The position numbers and the translations under genes are program-made. The notes under the pieces were generated by a model, which was not told the DNA's origin, ran no database searches, and was given only the letters and a program-made list of their open reading frames with translations. This document shows positions 27,088-37,090 of a stretch of DNA of 64,000 nt, piece after piece. The stretch covers positions 468,487 through 532,486 of the forward strand of contig NZ_JAHKPH010000014.1 in the NCBI RefSeq assembly GCF_018860385.1, in the 5' to 3' direction. The stretch comes from Reinekea forsetii. GTDB lineage: Bacteria > Pseudomonadota > Gammaproteobacteria > Pseudomonadales > Natronospirillaceae. The number at the start of each line of letters is the position of its first letter. Position 1 is the first letter of the stretch.

Positions 27088-27900
27088 ATGAATGACCTCC
27101 AAGAAAAAGGTCTTTGGCAAAAGGTACAAGATACTGCGAAAATAGCGACTCTTTCGGGGCATTTAATTCATTATAAGAGCATTTTATACTGTATTGAAAA
27201 TGACGGCATTCAAGTTGTCGTGCGAATAGCACCTGAATTATCTACTGCTAAGTATCCGAAATCGTCGACAAAACCCACCAACCCTTTCTTGCCGCCAGAA
27301 CCTGAATTAACAGTCACTTCGTTGTGTAATACACACAATCTTGTCCTCAATAAATACAGTGTTATACCCAATCATTGCCTTATAACGACTCAAGAATTTG
27401 TTTCTCAAACGGACCAACTGCACTTGAGTGATTTCAAAGCTATTGAAGCTGTACTCCGAGAAGTTGATGGGCTGGTGTTTTATAATGGTGGCCGTGAGGC
27501 CGGAGCGTCGCAATCTCATCGCCATTTTCAGCTCGTCCAAAGAGACTTAGGAGGCGGTAATCTCCCAATTGAGAGGATCATCGAGCACGTTCACCATTCG
27601 TCATCTTCGAAACTATTTCCCTTTGAGCACCGATTTTATAGTCTACCAAACTTTGAAAACGGCACATTGTTCGACGCTTGGCAGAAAATTGAGTTTAGCT
27701 GGCAGCCTTATAATTTATTAATCACTCGTAACTGGATGTTAGTGATTCCTCGTCGTACTGAAAAAAGTGAAGGGATGTCGATCAATGCATTGGGGTTTGC
27801 TGGCGCACTCTTAGCGAAAAATGAAAAAGAGCTTCAGCGCATTCAAAAGGTAGGCTATTTGAAGTTACTTGGACACGTTTGTTTCAACCGTCAATTATAG
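27088..27900 (+). CDS. ATP adenylyltransferase / Ap4A phosphorylase-like protein
   Basis: A 270-residue HIT-superfamily protein of the kind that splits diadenosine tetraphosphate to ATP and ADP using phosphate. The active HxHxQ motif is intact at H144, H146 and Q148 (SHRHFQ), preceded by FYNGGREAGASQ, and the N-terminal NPFLPPEPEL matches the family. Ap4A phosphorylases are common in fungi and cyanobacteria but less so in gammaproteobacteria, where ApaH usually does this job. It is coupled to TerB upstream and overlaps the convergent LRAT-type gene by 10 bases. Confidence 0.88.
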   Translation: MNDLQEKGLWQKVQDTAKIATLSGHLIHYKSILYCIENDGIQVVVRIAPELSTAKYPKSSTKPTNPFLPPEPELTVTSLCNTHNLVLNKYSVIPNHCLITTQEFVSQTDQLHLSDFKAIEAVLREVDGLVFYNGGREAGASQSHRHFQLVQRDLGGGNLPIERIIEHVHHSSSSKLFPFEHRFYSLPNFENGTLFDAWQKIEFSWQPYNLLITRNWMLVIPRRTEKSEGMSINALGFAGALLAKNEKELQRIQKVGYLKLLGHVCFNRQL

Positions 27901-28517
27901 TGTTTTCGGTGTTGCAATATTTGTTTGGATACTCGGTATCCAACATAGGCTGCCACTCCAACCGGGCCTGCTGCCCATCGTGCGGCAGATTTTAAGCCCC
28001 AGTCAATCGCAAGGTCTTTTGCGATCGCGCCAATGACTTGTTTGCGTGCTCTGCTAGACATTCCGCTTGGACGTTTTAAACCACTCACCCCTTTACTCGC
28101 GGCTTCAAGACCGGGGTGAATTGCTCCTAATGCGGTATTGAACCAATCTACTTGCTTAGAATTATGCTCGCCCATAATGGCCCAGGCACAAAAGTGCTCA
28201 CAATTGTTGTCGTGAACGTTGTATTGGTCTTCTCCCAAGCGTTGCAGCGCCCGCTCGACACTTTCTTCGCGGCTATAGAGTCGATTTCGATACCGGCGAA
28301 CATGCACCGTTTTACCTTGGCTAAATCGATCTAAGGTTTCTAGGCACAACGGACCACTGCGAAAACCATCTACCCAACCAGCATAATGAATGACCATAGG
28401 GTGTTCTTCTTGGGTCAAACCCACAAATAACGCATGATGACTGTAGCCTTTTTTATGAATCCAAAGGTGATCACCGAGCGTGGGGAGCTGGTCTGGTTGA
28501 AGTATGTTAGAGGCCAT
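27891..28517 (-). CDS. LRAT-domain (NlpC/P60-like) protein
   Basis: A 208-residue protein with an N-terminal LRAT-type thiol enzyme fold. Likely catalytic residues are H28 (YSHHALFVG), H44 (VIHYAGW) and C106 (NNCEHFC). Families with this fold transfer acyl groups or act as proteases. The C-terminal 80 residues are basic with a glycine/alanine-rich, possibly membrane-associating stretch (WAAGPVGVAAYVG). Its actual substrate is not known. It is convergent with the Ap4A phosphorylase gene and divergent from the DsbA-family gene. Confidence 0.82.
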   Translation of the reverse strand: MASNILQPDQLPTLGDHLWIHKKGYSHHALFVGLTQEEHPMVIHYAGWVDGFRSGPLCLETLDRFSQGKTVHVRRYRNRLYSREESVERALQRLGEDQYNVHDNNCEHFCAWAIMGEHNSKQVDWFNTALGAIHPGLEAASKGVSGLKRPSGMSSRARKQVIGAIAKDLAIDWGLKSAARWAAGPVGVAAYVGYRVSKQILQHRKHYN

Positions 28518-28604
28518 AAAGTGCCCTTTAAAAATAGTCTCGCCTTACTGTAGCCCTTGTCGTTAGACTAGGCATAGGTCAAATGTCATATTTTGGATAA
28601 ATTT

Positions 28605-29222
28605 ATGGAAAACAGTCAATTTTATTATGTTCATGACCCAATGTGCAGTTGGTGCTGGGCGCATCGACCTCAATGGGATCAATTTAAAAAAGCCCTTGAA
28701 TCACGAAACGTTCCGGTGGAGTACGTTGTTGGTGGATTAGCGCCCGACAGTGATAAACCGATGCCAGAAGAGCAAAAGGAAACGGTTTCTGGCTATTGGA
28801 GAAAGATTGAAGCTTTATTAGGTACGCCATTTAATCATGACTTTTGGAGCTCTGCGACGCCAAGACGCAGTACCTACCCAGCATGCCGAGCGGTCATAGC
28901 GGCCAAAAGCCAGCAGGCGGAAGAAAAAATGATACATGCCCTACAAGAAGCCTATTATTTGCGTGCCTTGAACCCTTCGGATGTTTCAATTCATGAGCTT
29001 TTAGCGGCTGAACTCGGCTTAGACGTATCCAAATTCAGCAATGAATTAGCCTCTAACGAACTTGAGGCCGAGTTTAACCGGCAACTGCGGTTTGCACACA
29101 GTATGCCGATATCAGGCTTCCCCTCTATGGTGCTGAAGCATAATGATCAATGGCACAGTATCGTTTTAGATTACAAAGATTATAGCGGGGCTTTGGCTCA
29201 AGTTGAGGAGATTTTATCCTGA
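28605..29222 (+). CDS. DsbA-family (FrnE-like) protein
   Basis: A 205-residue thioredoxin-fold protein with active site CSWC (C14, C17) and the helical insertion of DsbA relatives; the end has the cis-Pro type loop SGFPSMVL. No signal peptide is visible, so it is probably cytoplasmic, unlike true DsbA. ATG 28605 is preferred to TTG 28593, which lacks support. It is convergent with hemF with 30 bases between. Confidence 0.85.
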   Translation: MENSQFYYVHDPMCSWCWAHRPQWDQFKKALESRNVPVEYVVGGLAPDSDKPMPEEQKETVSGYWRKIEALLGTPFNHDFWSSATPRRSTYPACRAVIAAKSQQAEEKMIHALQEAYYLRALNPSDVSIHELLAAELGLDVSKFSNELASNELEAEFNRQLRFAHSMPISGFPSMVLKHNDQWHSIVLDYKDYSGALAQVEEILS

Positions 29223-29252
29223 GCTAAATAAGCCCTGATGATTTAAATTGAG

Positions 29253-30176
<924 letters not shown>

Positions 30177-30190
30177 TTAAAACACCCTTG

Positions 30191-30760
30191 TTAATTGGCT
30201 CGTAAAACGAGTCCTGTGGATAAATCGCGAATGGTACTGGCCTTACCAGCAGATTGCACCTGTCCGGTGACGATTGCATCGACTTCTTGGCCTAAACAAG
30301 TGGCCACTTGAGTTCGATTAGTAAAGGCTGGTTTACCTGATCGGTTGGCACTGGTGGAAACCAATGGTTGTTTTAAAGCGGCACACAAGGTTTTTACAAT
30401 AGGATGGTCGCTGACACGAATAGCCACGCTTGGTCGACCACCGGTTACCCAATCAGGCAGTGTTCCATTGTGCTCTATTACCCAGGTATTTGGTCCTGGC
30501 CAGCTTTGTTGAAGCAAGTCACGTTGAGCAACGGTTATTGGGGTCAAAAATGGCAAAACAGAGTCCATTGAATGTGCAACTAAAATTAACCCTTTAGCAA
30601 CGTCTCGTTTTTTTATGTCTAAAATACGCTGCACGGCTTGCTGGTTCCGATAATCACAGCCTAAACCGAAAACACCTTCGGTAGGGTAAGCAATAACACC
30701 GCCAGCGTGAACAATATCGGTGAGTTTTCTTAAAGTATGGTGAGGAATTAACAACGGCAA
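30191..30760 (-). CDS. tsaC: Threonylcarbamoyl-AMP synthase (YrdC/Sua5 family)
   Basis: Makes threonylcarbamoyl-AMP for the t6A37 modification of ANN-decoding tRNAs. The 189-residue form equals the short TsaC type, with GGVIAYPTEGVFGLGCD at the nucleotide site and the SANRSGKPA segment. The start is unusual: no ATG or GTG lies between the dprA stop and the conserved domain; TTG 30760 is the only standard choice. The upstream codons are in frame with dprA, interrupted by its single TAG stop. Confidence 0.92.
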   Translation of the reverse strand: MPLLIPHHTLRKLTDIVHAGGVIAYPTEGVFGLGCDYRNQQAVQRILDIKKRDVAKGLILVAHSMDSVLPFLTPITVAQRDLLQQSWPGPNTWVIEHNGTLPDWVTGGRPSVAIRVSDHPIVKTLCAALKQPLVSTSANRSGKPAFTNRTQVATCLGQEVDAIVTGQVQSAGKASTIRDLSTGLVLRAN

Positions 30761-30808
30761 ACCATCGGATAGTTGAATTTGCCGTAAAGAGTAGCGATTT
30801 GGTTTCGT

Positions 30809-31900
30809 CTAGGCAAACCCAGAATAAACATAACCACCCGGGTGCTGTTCTATCAAGCCTTCCAGCTCCAGTTCGAGCAAAGGCTCTAGAAGTTGGTGGG
30901 CAGCGATGGACAACTCATGGCTGAGCCCTTCTATGGGTAAGTGCGCTCTTTTTAGCTGCTCAATAATTCTTAGCTGAACGGGGTTTAAGTGACTAGGTAG
31001 CTCAGGTATTTCTACTTGATTGTGGTGACCAAACTCCAACATATCTTGAGCATCGGTTAACAAATAAGCACCATCTCGAATCAATTGATGACAACCCGCA
31101 CTGTTCGGGTTTAGCACATCGCCGGGCATTGCATAGACATCGCGACCTTGTTCCAATGCGTGCTGTGCCGTTACAAGTGAACCACTTTTGAGCGCGGCTT
31201 CTACCACCACTATTGATTCCGATAGACCACTGATTATGCGATTTCTTCTCGGAAAGTGACCCGGCTTTGGTAAGGTTCCTAATGGGTGCTCACTGACTAG
31301 TGCTCCGGATCGGGCTATATCACCAAACAATGCACGATGGCTTTTAGGGTAAATCTGATCAATTCCACAGCCAAAAACAGCGATGGTATGGCCCTGTGCT
31401 TCTAAGGCTCCCTCATGACAGGCTTTATCAATACCGGAAGCACCACCGCTGGTTATAGTCCTTTGGTGGCGACATAATTTTTTGGCGAGTGACTTTGCAT
31501 GATTACGAGCATTTGGGCTGGCACTGCGGCTTCCTACAATGCCAATCTGTTGGCTGCTGAGTAGAGTAGGTTGACCTTGTACCCATAACATTAAGGGAGC
31601 GTCATGAATCTCAGCCAATAAACTTGGGTAAGCATCATCGGGCAGCGCGATCAGGTGATGATTATCGTTTTCAGCCTGCCAAACCAGTTGATCCATTGCA
31701 CGGCGATGCACCGGATGTTGTTCGCCTAAATGTGCCATCTGTTTGAGAACGGCTTTAATAGAATCTGGTAAAGGCCAGCGGTCAGGGTGTAAAAATAAAC
31801 TGGAAGGTGAGTCAATGTAGGCTAATAATTCGTGGGAGCGCTTTACGCCTAAACCAGGCACAAGCACCCAACGCAGCCACGCAAGCGTGTCTTTATTCAT
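30809..31900 (-). CDS. dprA: DNA-processing protein DprA
   Basis: Loads RecA on incoming single-stranded DNA during natural transformation. The 363-residue protein has an N-terminal helical part, a Rossmann-like core with GSRSASPNA and SGGASGIDKACHEGAL, NRIISGLSE, and a C-terminal winged-helix domain. It belongs to the conserved tsaP-dprA-tsaC-hemF neighbourhood. Here 130 bases and a chemotaxis receptor separate it from tsaP. Confidence 0.95.
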   Translation of the reverse strand: MNKDTLAWLRWVLVPGLGVKRSHELLAYIDSPSSLFLHPDRWPLPDSIKAVLKQMAHLGEQHPVHRRAMDQLVWQAENDNHHLIALPDDAYPSLLAEIHDAPLMLWVQGQPTLLSSQQIGIVGSRSASPNARNHAKSLAKKLCRHQRTITSGGASGIDKACHEGALEAQGHTIAVFGCGIDQIYPKSHRALFGDIARSGALVSEHPLGTLPKPGHFPRRNRIISGLSESIVVVEAALKSGSLVTAQHALEQGRDVYAMPGDVLNPNSAGCHQLIRDGAYLLTDAQDMLEFGHHNQVEIPELPSHLNPVQLRIIEQLKRAHLPIEGLSHELSIAAHQLLEPLLELELEGLIEQHPGGYVYSGFA

Positions 31901-32030
31901 TCGAACAATCCTTGTTCTGTGTTAAGAAATGGGCTTATAAAGCCCAGTTCAGATTAAAGCGAATTGTCGAAAAATAAAACCGAAAGAATAAAGCTAAGAG
32001 ACCTTTTTGTTATAAATGTGATCAAAGTAG

Positions 32031-34055
32031 CTATATTTTGAACCGAGAGATAGAGGCGTGCTGCTTTTCAACCAGTTCGTTTAGGGCTTCAAATGAATTT
32101 ACGTTTTTGCCTGCGTTATTAAATACTGAGTCTGCGATACTCGCAATTTCTTGTATTTCAAGTTTTACATCATCAACCGTAGCTTGTTGTTCTGATGTTT
32201 GTGCATCGATGCTTTCACTCATGTGCGTAATTCGGACGAGAGATTCCATGATCAATGACATGGCTTTATTGGTCGCCTCAAAATTTTCAAGCAAATCGTT
32301 TATTTGCAGTAAATTATGACTCATTGTATTCGCGGCTGTGTTGGTTTGGTTCTGAAAGCCTTCAATGGTGTTGTAAATTTCTTCTGTCGCGGCTTGAGTC
32401 TTGCTGGCCAAACTTCTGACTTCATCGGCTACCACTGCGAAACCACGACCTTGCTCCCCGGCTCGCGCTGCTTCAATGGCTGCGTTCAAAGCCAGTAAGT
32501 TGGTTTGTTCGGCAATGGCTTGAATCGTGGTGACAATTTGGCTGATGTTATTACTTTCTTGCTTTAACTCGCCCATCACATCATTGGTTTTAGTAATATC
32601 AGAGACTAATTTTTTAATGAATTGGTAGCTGGTATCAACATTAGATTGACCCTGTGTGGCTACTTCGCTTACCTCTCGGACATCGGTGAGTGTGGCGGAA
32701 GAGTTGCTATTGATCCCTTCAGACGCGTCCGCCAATCGCCCAGTGGCCTGTACAATGCCTTCGGATTTGTCTTTTTGAACCTGCAGGCGTGTTAAGGAGC
32801 CTTTTGTTGTGTTAGTGACATTTGAAACAAGGTTTTCGATTTGAGTCGCGTTTTCGATTATTTCACCGATCACATTTCGTATGTTTGTGATTAGGGTATT
32901 CACCCCTTCAGAAATTTGACCAAATTCATCCTTACTGGCCACTTGAGCGGTAGAGGTTAAATCGCCATCACTGACTTTTCTTAGTGTGGAAATTATAGTT
33001 TTCAGTGGCTTTTTGATTGACCGTACTACGCTGTATACGACTAAAGCCCCTAATAAAAGAGATAAACCGGCGACGAAAAACTGCACCAATAAAGCGTTCT
33101 GGCTGCTTTTCTGTACTCTAGCGGTGGTTAAATTGGTGTTTTCTGTAACTTGATCAATGAGTGCTTGCTGTTCAGTTAAGGTGGTATTAACCGAAGTTGC
33201 TAAGTCGGCTAATAAGGTGCTGTCGTTGTTTTTAGCCTGCTGTAATTTAATATACAGGCTAAACATGGACTCATCGCCATCGATGATTTTGTTCGATAAT
33301 TCAACATATTTACCAAGCTTACGAAATAGAAAGCTTTGTTCAGTTTCGAGCTTCGCCATGCTGTCTTGAATCAGTTTTGCATTGCGAGTTAGGTTATTTA
33401 GGGTAATTTCTAGTGTATCGGTACTTTGCACACCAACGATAGCACCCGCAGAAGCTCGAGATAACGAGAGTTTTTCTGTGACTAAACGAGCCGCGGTTTC
33501 AATGGAGGTTGCGTTTGGATTTCCTTCACTCTTCATCCGACCGATAGTAAGGTCTACTATCTTTAAATCGCCATTATAAGCCAGCCACTGGCTGTTTATT
33601 TCGTTGTATAGCGCATTGAAGTCGGCACTGAGTTTTAGCTTTCGCTTATGGGAATCCATATGCTGCTTGCCCAAGGTGATACTCACCTGAGCAGATTCAT
33701 CCGAGCGCTTCAGCGCGTTCATAAGTGGCTCATCAATTAATCGGTTATTTTGTATTTGTTCAAGCACTTGGGCGTATTGGACTGCGAATTGTTCGTACTG
33801 AGCGGTGAAGGCATCCAGTTGTTCTGAATCTTCTACCGCAGCGTGTTGGGTTACCGCCTTATTGATATTTTGAATGGTGGATTGCAGTTGATACACCTGC
33901 TGCAACAGCGGTATCACTTCATTACTTAAGGACTCAAATTCGTTACCGGCCGTTCGCTGGTTATTGATCGCCACTAGGGTAATCGCAATAACAAACGCCA
34001 AAACGAGCGCAAAGCCAAAGGTGACTTTACTAATGATAGTTTGCAATACACGCAT
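32031..34055 (-). CDS. Methyl-accepting chemotaxis protein
   Basis: A 674-residue transmembrane receptor. A first helix (about 8-30), a long, mostly helical periplasmic sensor (about 35-320), a second helix (about 325-345), HAMP (about 345-400) and the cytoplasmic coiled-coil with the kinase-contact hairpin ([20 protein letters not shown], about 512-531). No CheR/CheB tether pentapeptide at the C-terminus. The ligand is unknown. AAGGG precedes the ATG, and a sigma-28-like promoter lies about 40 bases upstream. It interrupts the usual tsaP-dprA order. Confidence 0.93.
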   Translation of the reverse strand: MRVLQTIISKVTFGFALVLAFVIAITLVAINNQRTAGNEFESLSNEVIPLLQQVYQLQSTIQNINKAVTQHAAVEDSEQLDAFTAQYEQFAVQYAQVLEQIQNNRLIDEPLMNALKRSDESAQVSITLGKQHMDSHKRKLKLSADFNALYNEINSQWLAYNGDLKIVDLTIGRMKSEGNPNATSIETAARLVTEKLSLSRASAGAIVGVQSTDTLEITLNNLTRNAKLIQDSMAKLETEQSFLFRKLGKYVELSNKIIDGDESMFSLYIKLQQAKNNDSTLLADLATSVNTTLTEQQALIDQVTENTNLTTARVQKSSQNALLVQFFVAGLSLLLGALVVYSVVRSIKKPLKTIISTLRKVSDGDLTSTAQVASKDEFGQISEGVNTLITNIRNVIGEIIENATQIENLVSNVTNTTKGSLTRLQVQKDKSEGIVQATGRLADASEGINSNSSATLTDVREVSEVATQGQSNVDTSYQFIKKLVSDITKTNDVMGELKQESNNISQIVTTIQAIAEQTNLLALNAAIEAARAGEQGRGFAVVADEVRSLASKTQAATEEIYNTIEGFQNQTNTAANTMSHNLLQINDLLENFEATNKAMSLIMESLVRITHMSESIDAQTSEQQATVDDVKLEIQEIASIADSVFNNAGKNVNSFEALNELVEKQHASISRFKI

Positions 34056-34094
34056 AATTTGCCCTTAAGTATCTCAATGAAGGTCGTTCAATAT

Positions 34095-34121
34095 TTATCG
34101 ACATATAGCTAAATTTCTTAA
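34095..34121 (-). promoter_or_regulatory. Candidate sigma-28 (FliA) promoter of the chemotaxis receptor
   Basis: Read on the minus strand: TTAA, 15 bases, GTCGATAA. The -10 element matches the FliA consensus GCCGATAA in seven of eight places, and the -35 core TAAA in three of four, with the standard spacing. It ends 40 bases before the receptor start codon, giving a short leader of about 30 bases. Confidence 0.55.
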
Positions 34122-34240
34122 CTGAAATTAAACCGAATTGTTTAAATAAATAGATGAAGTTAGCTTCAGTATAGTTAAAAACACAGGACTGCAAGTAAAT
34201 ATCATGCGAAAGAAGTAGGGCAGTGTTCAGGTGTAAAGCC

Positions 34241-34270
34241 AAAAAAAAGCAGCCATGGCGGCTGCTTTTT
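34241..34270. terminator. Bidirectional terminator after tsaP
   Basis: A GC-rich 6-bp core (GCAGCC/GGCTGC, loop ATGGC) flanked by eight A and five T residues, giving an 11-bp stem. On the minus strand it ends in a T-run of eight and terminates tsaP transcription 23 bases after its stop, insulating the chemotaxis receptor gene downstream. Confidence 0.82.
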
Positions 34271-34293
34271 AACGTTGTCAAAAGTACCCTTGT

Positions 34294-35370
34294 TTAGAAT
34301 CCAGGGTTGGTCACTCGGTCTCCAATCCGCATTGGAATATCAGATTCTAAGACGAGCGCGTAAGACATTTTATCAAACACTCGGAAGACCATGGCTAACC
34401 CAGCATCTTCGAGCGGTAATTGGATTTTTTGGTTGTTAATCGGGTCGCGAACTTTATCCCCAAAGCGTGAAACTCGGAAAATGTTACCGGCTTCAACTCC
34501 TTCTCGAGCACCAAGGTTTAACAAAACAATGTCGTATTGCCCTATGAAACGAACACCTCTGGCAACATCAACGATTGCACCGACTAAATCTTTAGGAGGC
34601 TCACTCGGGTAGAAAAAGGTGTCTAACGTCGCTTCATCGGAAGGTAAGATGCGATCGGAAATTCCGATTTGCTGGTTTGAGCGTTCAATTAAAAACGTTG
34701 CAATGTCGCTCTCTAAATCTTTAATTCGAGCTTGGCCTAGCTCGATCGCTTCAAAACCTAAGCCTTCTTTCGTAAATGGATCTTTATAGCGCTTGCCCAT
34801 TCGGTAGATTTGGTACACAGGTAATTCGGAATCAAACTCACCTCGTCCGAAAACAGTATCGCCAGCACCCATAATCACACGGCCTTCTGTACCGCTGATG
34901 ATATATGGTGCTGAATTTAACTCTTGAGTGCTTAAAATACGGTTACCCGATAAAAAGCCTTCAATGTGCTCACGAGCAATGGCAGGGATCGCACCAAATA
35001 TTGGTGTTATGCGCGCCGTAGGCCGTAATTTAACCACGCCATTTTCATCGGCTTGGTTGGTGTTAATTTTTAGCGTGTTGGCGTTGTCCCCATCAGTTAA
35101 ACGAGTTAACCGCGTTTGGCCATCTACAGTGATCAGCCCTATAATATCGCCAGGGAAGATGAGATGTGGGTTTTCAACTTGCGGGTTGAGATACCAAATG
35201 TCTTGCCATTTCCAAGGGTCCTGCAGGTACATGGCAGCGATATCCCATAATGTATCGCCTTTAACGACGACATACCGCTCAGGTACATCATTATTGATGA
35301 CTAATTCGTCGGCCCAAGACATCCCTGTTATGACAATGGATGTTAATAAAGCAGCGATGATTTTCCTCAT
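34294..35370 (-). CDS. tsaP: LysM-domain protein, TsaP-like
   Basis: A 358-residue exported protein with a signal peptide (cleavage near MSWA-DE) and a LysM peptidoglycan-binding domain at about 33-85 (YVVVKGDTLWDIAAMYL). The C-terminal region matches the uncharacterised part of TsaP, which anchors type IV pilus secretins to the cell wall. The frame extends to 35457, but ATG 35370 gives a clean signal peptide. Its location beside dprA and divergent from def is the conserved one. Type IV pili also fit the prepilin at 14.2-14.8 kb and DprA. Confidence 0.85.
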   Translation of the reverse strand: MRKIIAALLTSIVITGMSWADELVINNDVPERYVVVKGDTLWDIAAMYLQDPWKWQDIWYLNPQVENPHLIFPGDIIGLITVDGQTRLTRLTDGDNANTLKINTNQADENGVVKLRPTARITPIFGAIPAIAREHIEGFLSGNRILSTQELNSAPYIISGTEGRVIMGAGDTVFGRGEFDSELPVYQIYRMGKRYKDPFTKEGLGFEAIELGQARIKDLESDIATFLIERSNQQIGISDRILPSDEATLDTFFYPSEPPKDLVGAIVDVARGVRFIGQYDIVLLNLGAREGVEAGNIFRVSRFGDKVRDPINNQKIQLPLEDAGLAMVFRVFDKMSYALVLESDIPMRIGDRVTNPGF

Positions 35371-35612
35371 GGCCAGATTCCCTATACAATTCGGTGTTGT
35401 AGGCACTAAGCTAATTTTAATTCTTGTAGCCAGTATAATACAGGCGACAGGGTACAAGAGTGAACACTTTTAGTTTAGCAGTCAATCGCTTAGCGAAACA
35501 CCTTAAAGCCAAATCTATCTGTGAAAAGTGTGATTTTGTTAACTGCGTATCATTTTGCAGAAGGTTCGCTAAGATTATTTAGCTTAATAAACAGTTGGTG
35601 AATCAATAAGTT

Positions 35613-36122
35613 ATGGCAATACTCGATATTTTAGAATTTCCCGATGATCGTTTGCGTACCGTTGCAACGAATATCGAAAAAGTGGATGCAAACATCCAAA
35701 AATTAGCCGAAGACATGCTCGAAACCATGTATGAAGCGCCTGGTATTGGTTTAGCGGCCAGTCAGGTAAACGTACATAAGCGTTTAATTGTCGTCGATGT
35801 ATCAGAAGATCAGGATGAACCTCATGTCTTGATTAACCCAGAATACGTGAAGTTAGGCGATGATATTGAATACCAAGAAGGGTGTTTGTCTATTCCTGGG
35901 TTTTATGAAAAGGTGTCACGTTCCGATAAAATTGAAGTGACGGCGCTGAATAAAGAGGGCGAGTCGATCAAATTTATTGCTGAAGACCTATTTGCAATCT
36001 GCATTCAGCACGAAATAGACCATCTCGATGGCAAGCTGTTCGTAGACTACCTCTCTAACTTAAAGCGAACCCGCATTAAGAAGAAACTAGAGAAGCAGCA
36101 CAAAATGGCGGCACGCGGTTAA
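35613..36122 (+). CDS. def: Peptide deformylase
   Basis: Metalloenzyme that removes the formyl group from nascent chains. The three motifs are intact: GIGLAASQ (about 44-51), EGCLSIP with metal ligand C91, and QHEIDHLDG with H133, E134 and H137. The 169 residues match the E. coli enzyme. The stop overlaps the fmt start by one base (TAATG). The 242-base region upstream, shared with tsaP, holds nested inverted repeats. Confidence 0.98.
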   Translation: MAILDILEFPDDRLRTVATNIEKVDANIQKLAEDMLETMYEAPGIGLAASQVNVHKRLIVVDVSEDQDEPHVLINPEYVKLGDDIEYQEGCLSIPGFYEKVSRSDKIEVTALNKEGESIKFIAEDLFAICIQHEIDHLDGKLFVDYLSNLKRTRIKKKLEKQHKMAARG

Positions 36123-37090
36123 TGGCGTTGAATATTGTTTTTGCAGGCACGCCAGAATTTGCAGCACATCATCTTCAAGCCTTAATAAGCAGCGAGCACA
36201 ATGTTATTGCAGCCTATAGCCAGCCCGATCGGCCGGCCGGTCGAGGCCGTAAATTGGTTGCTTCACCTGTTAAAGCTTTAGCATTAGAGCATGACATTCC
36301 TGTTTATCAGCCACAAAACTTCAAAAGCGAAGAAGCCGTGCAAGAACTGGCCTCACTCAACGCCGATTTAATGGTGGTAGTGGCCTATGGCTTAATTTTG
36401 CCGCAAGTTGTGCTTGATACGCCGCGCTTAGGGTGTATCAATGTTCACGCATCTTTATTGCCGCGTTGGCGAGGTGCCGCACCCATTCACCGCAGTTTGC
36501 TGGCGGGCGATGAAAAAACCGGTGTCACCATTATGCAAATGGACAAAGGCTTAGATACGGGCGATATGCTGGTAAAAGCAGAGTGTGACATTTTACCAAC
36601 CGATACCAGCGAAATACTGCATGATCGGCTCATTTCCATTGGTAGCCCAGCGTTGCTAGAGGCTTGTATGCAGCTTGAGTCTGACTCAGCTTATCCAATC
36701 AAACAAGATGATACGCAAGCAACCTATGCGCATAAGTTAGAAAAATCCGAAGGCCTCATTGATTGGTCAGAATCGGCGGACGCTATTGACCGAAAAATAA
36801 GAGGTCTCACACCTTGGCCGGGCGCATATACGCAATGGCAAGGTGACAACATTCGCATCCACAAAGCCAAAGCACAGCTATATAGTGGTGCATTACCACC
36901 AGGTTCATTAGCATCAATGTCTAAACAAGGTATTGAAGTGGCCACCGGCGAGGGCAGCTTACTGGTTACCACGCTGCAAATGCCGGGTAAAAAAGCCATG
37001 TCCGCGGCCGATGTCTTAAACGCACGTAAAGCCCAATTCGAAGCACATCCCGTTTTTGGTCAGACCCATAACACCGAAGGCGATCAATGA
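36122..37090 (+). CDS. fmt: Methionyl-tRNA formyltransferase
   Basis: Formylates initiator Met-tRNA using 10-formyl-tetrahydrofolate. The 322-residue protein has the N-terminal formyltransferase fold with the SLLPRWRGAAPI motif and the C-terminal beta-barrel that binds tRNA. It overlaps def by one base and rsmB by four, so formylation and deformylation enzymes are made together, as in most proteobacteria. Confidence 0.97.
   Translation: MALNIVFAGTPEFAAHHLQALISSEHNVIAAYSQPDRPAGRGRKLVASPVKALALEHDIPVYQPQNFKSEEAVQELASLNADLMVVVAYGLILPQVVLDTPRLGCINVHASLLPRWRGAAPIHRSLLAGDEKTGVTIMQMDKGLDTGDMLVKAECDILPTDTSEILHDRLISIGSPALLEACMQLESDSAYPIKQDDTQATYAHKLEKSEGLIDWSESADAIDRKIRGLTPWPGAYTQWQGDNIRIHKAKAQLYSGALPPGSLASMSKQGIEVATGEGSLLVTTLQMPGKKAMSAADVLNARKAQFEAHPVFGQTHNTEGDQ

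Noticed and set aside
34030-34281. 83-codon minus-strand frame upstream of the chemotaxis receptor
   Set aside because: Spans the tsaP terminator and the receptor's promoter and has no family likeness.
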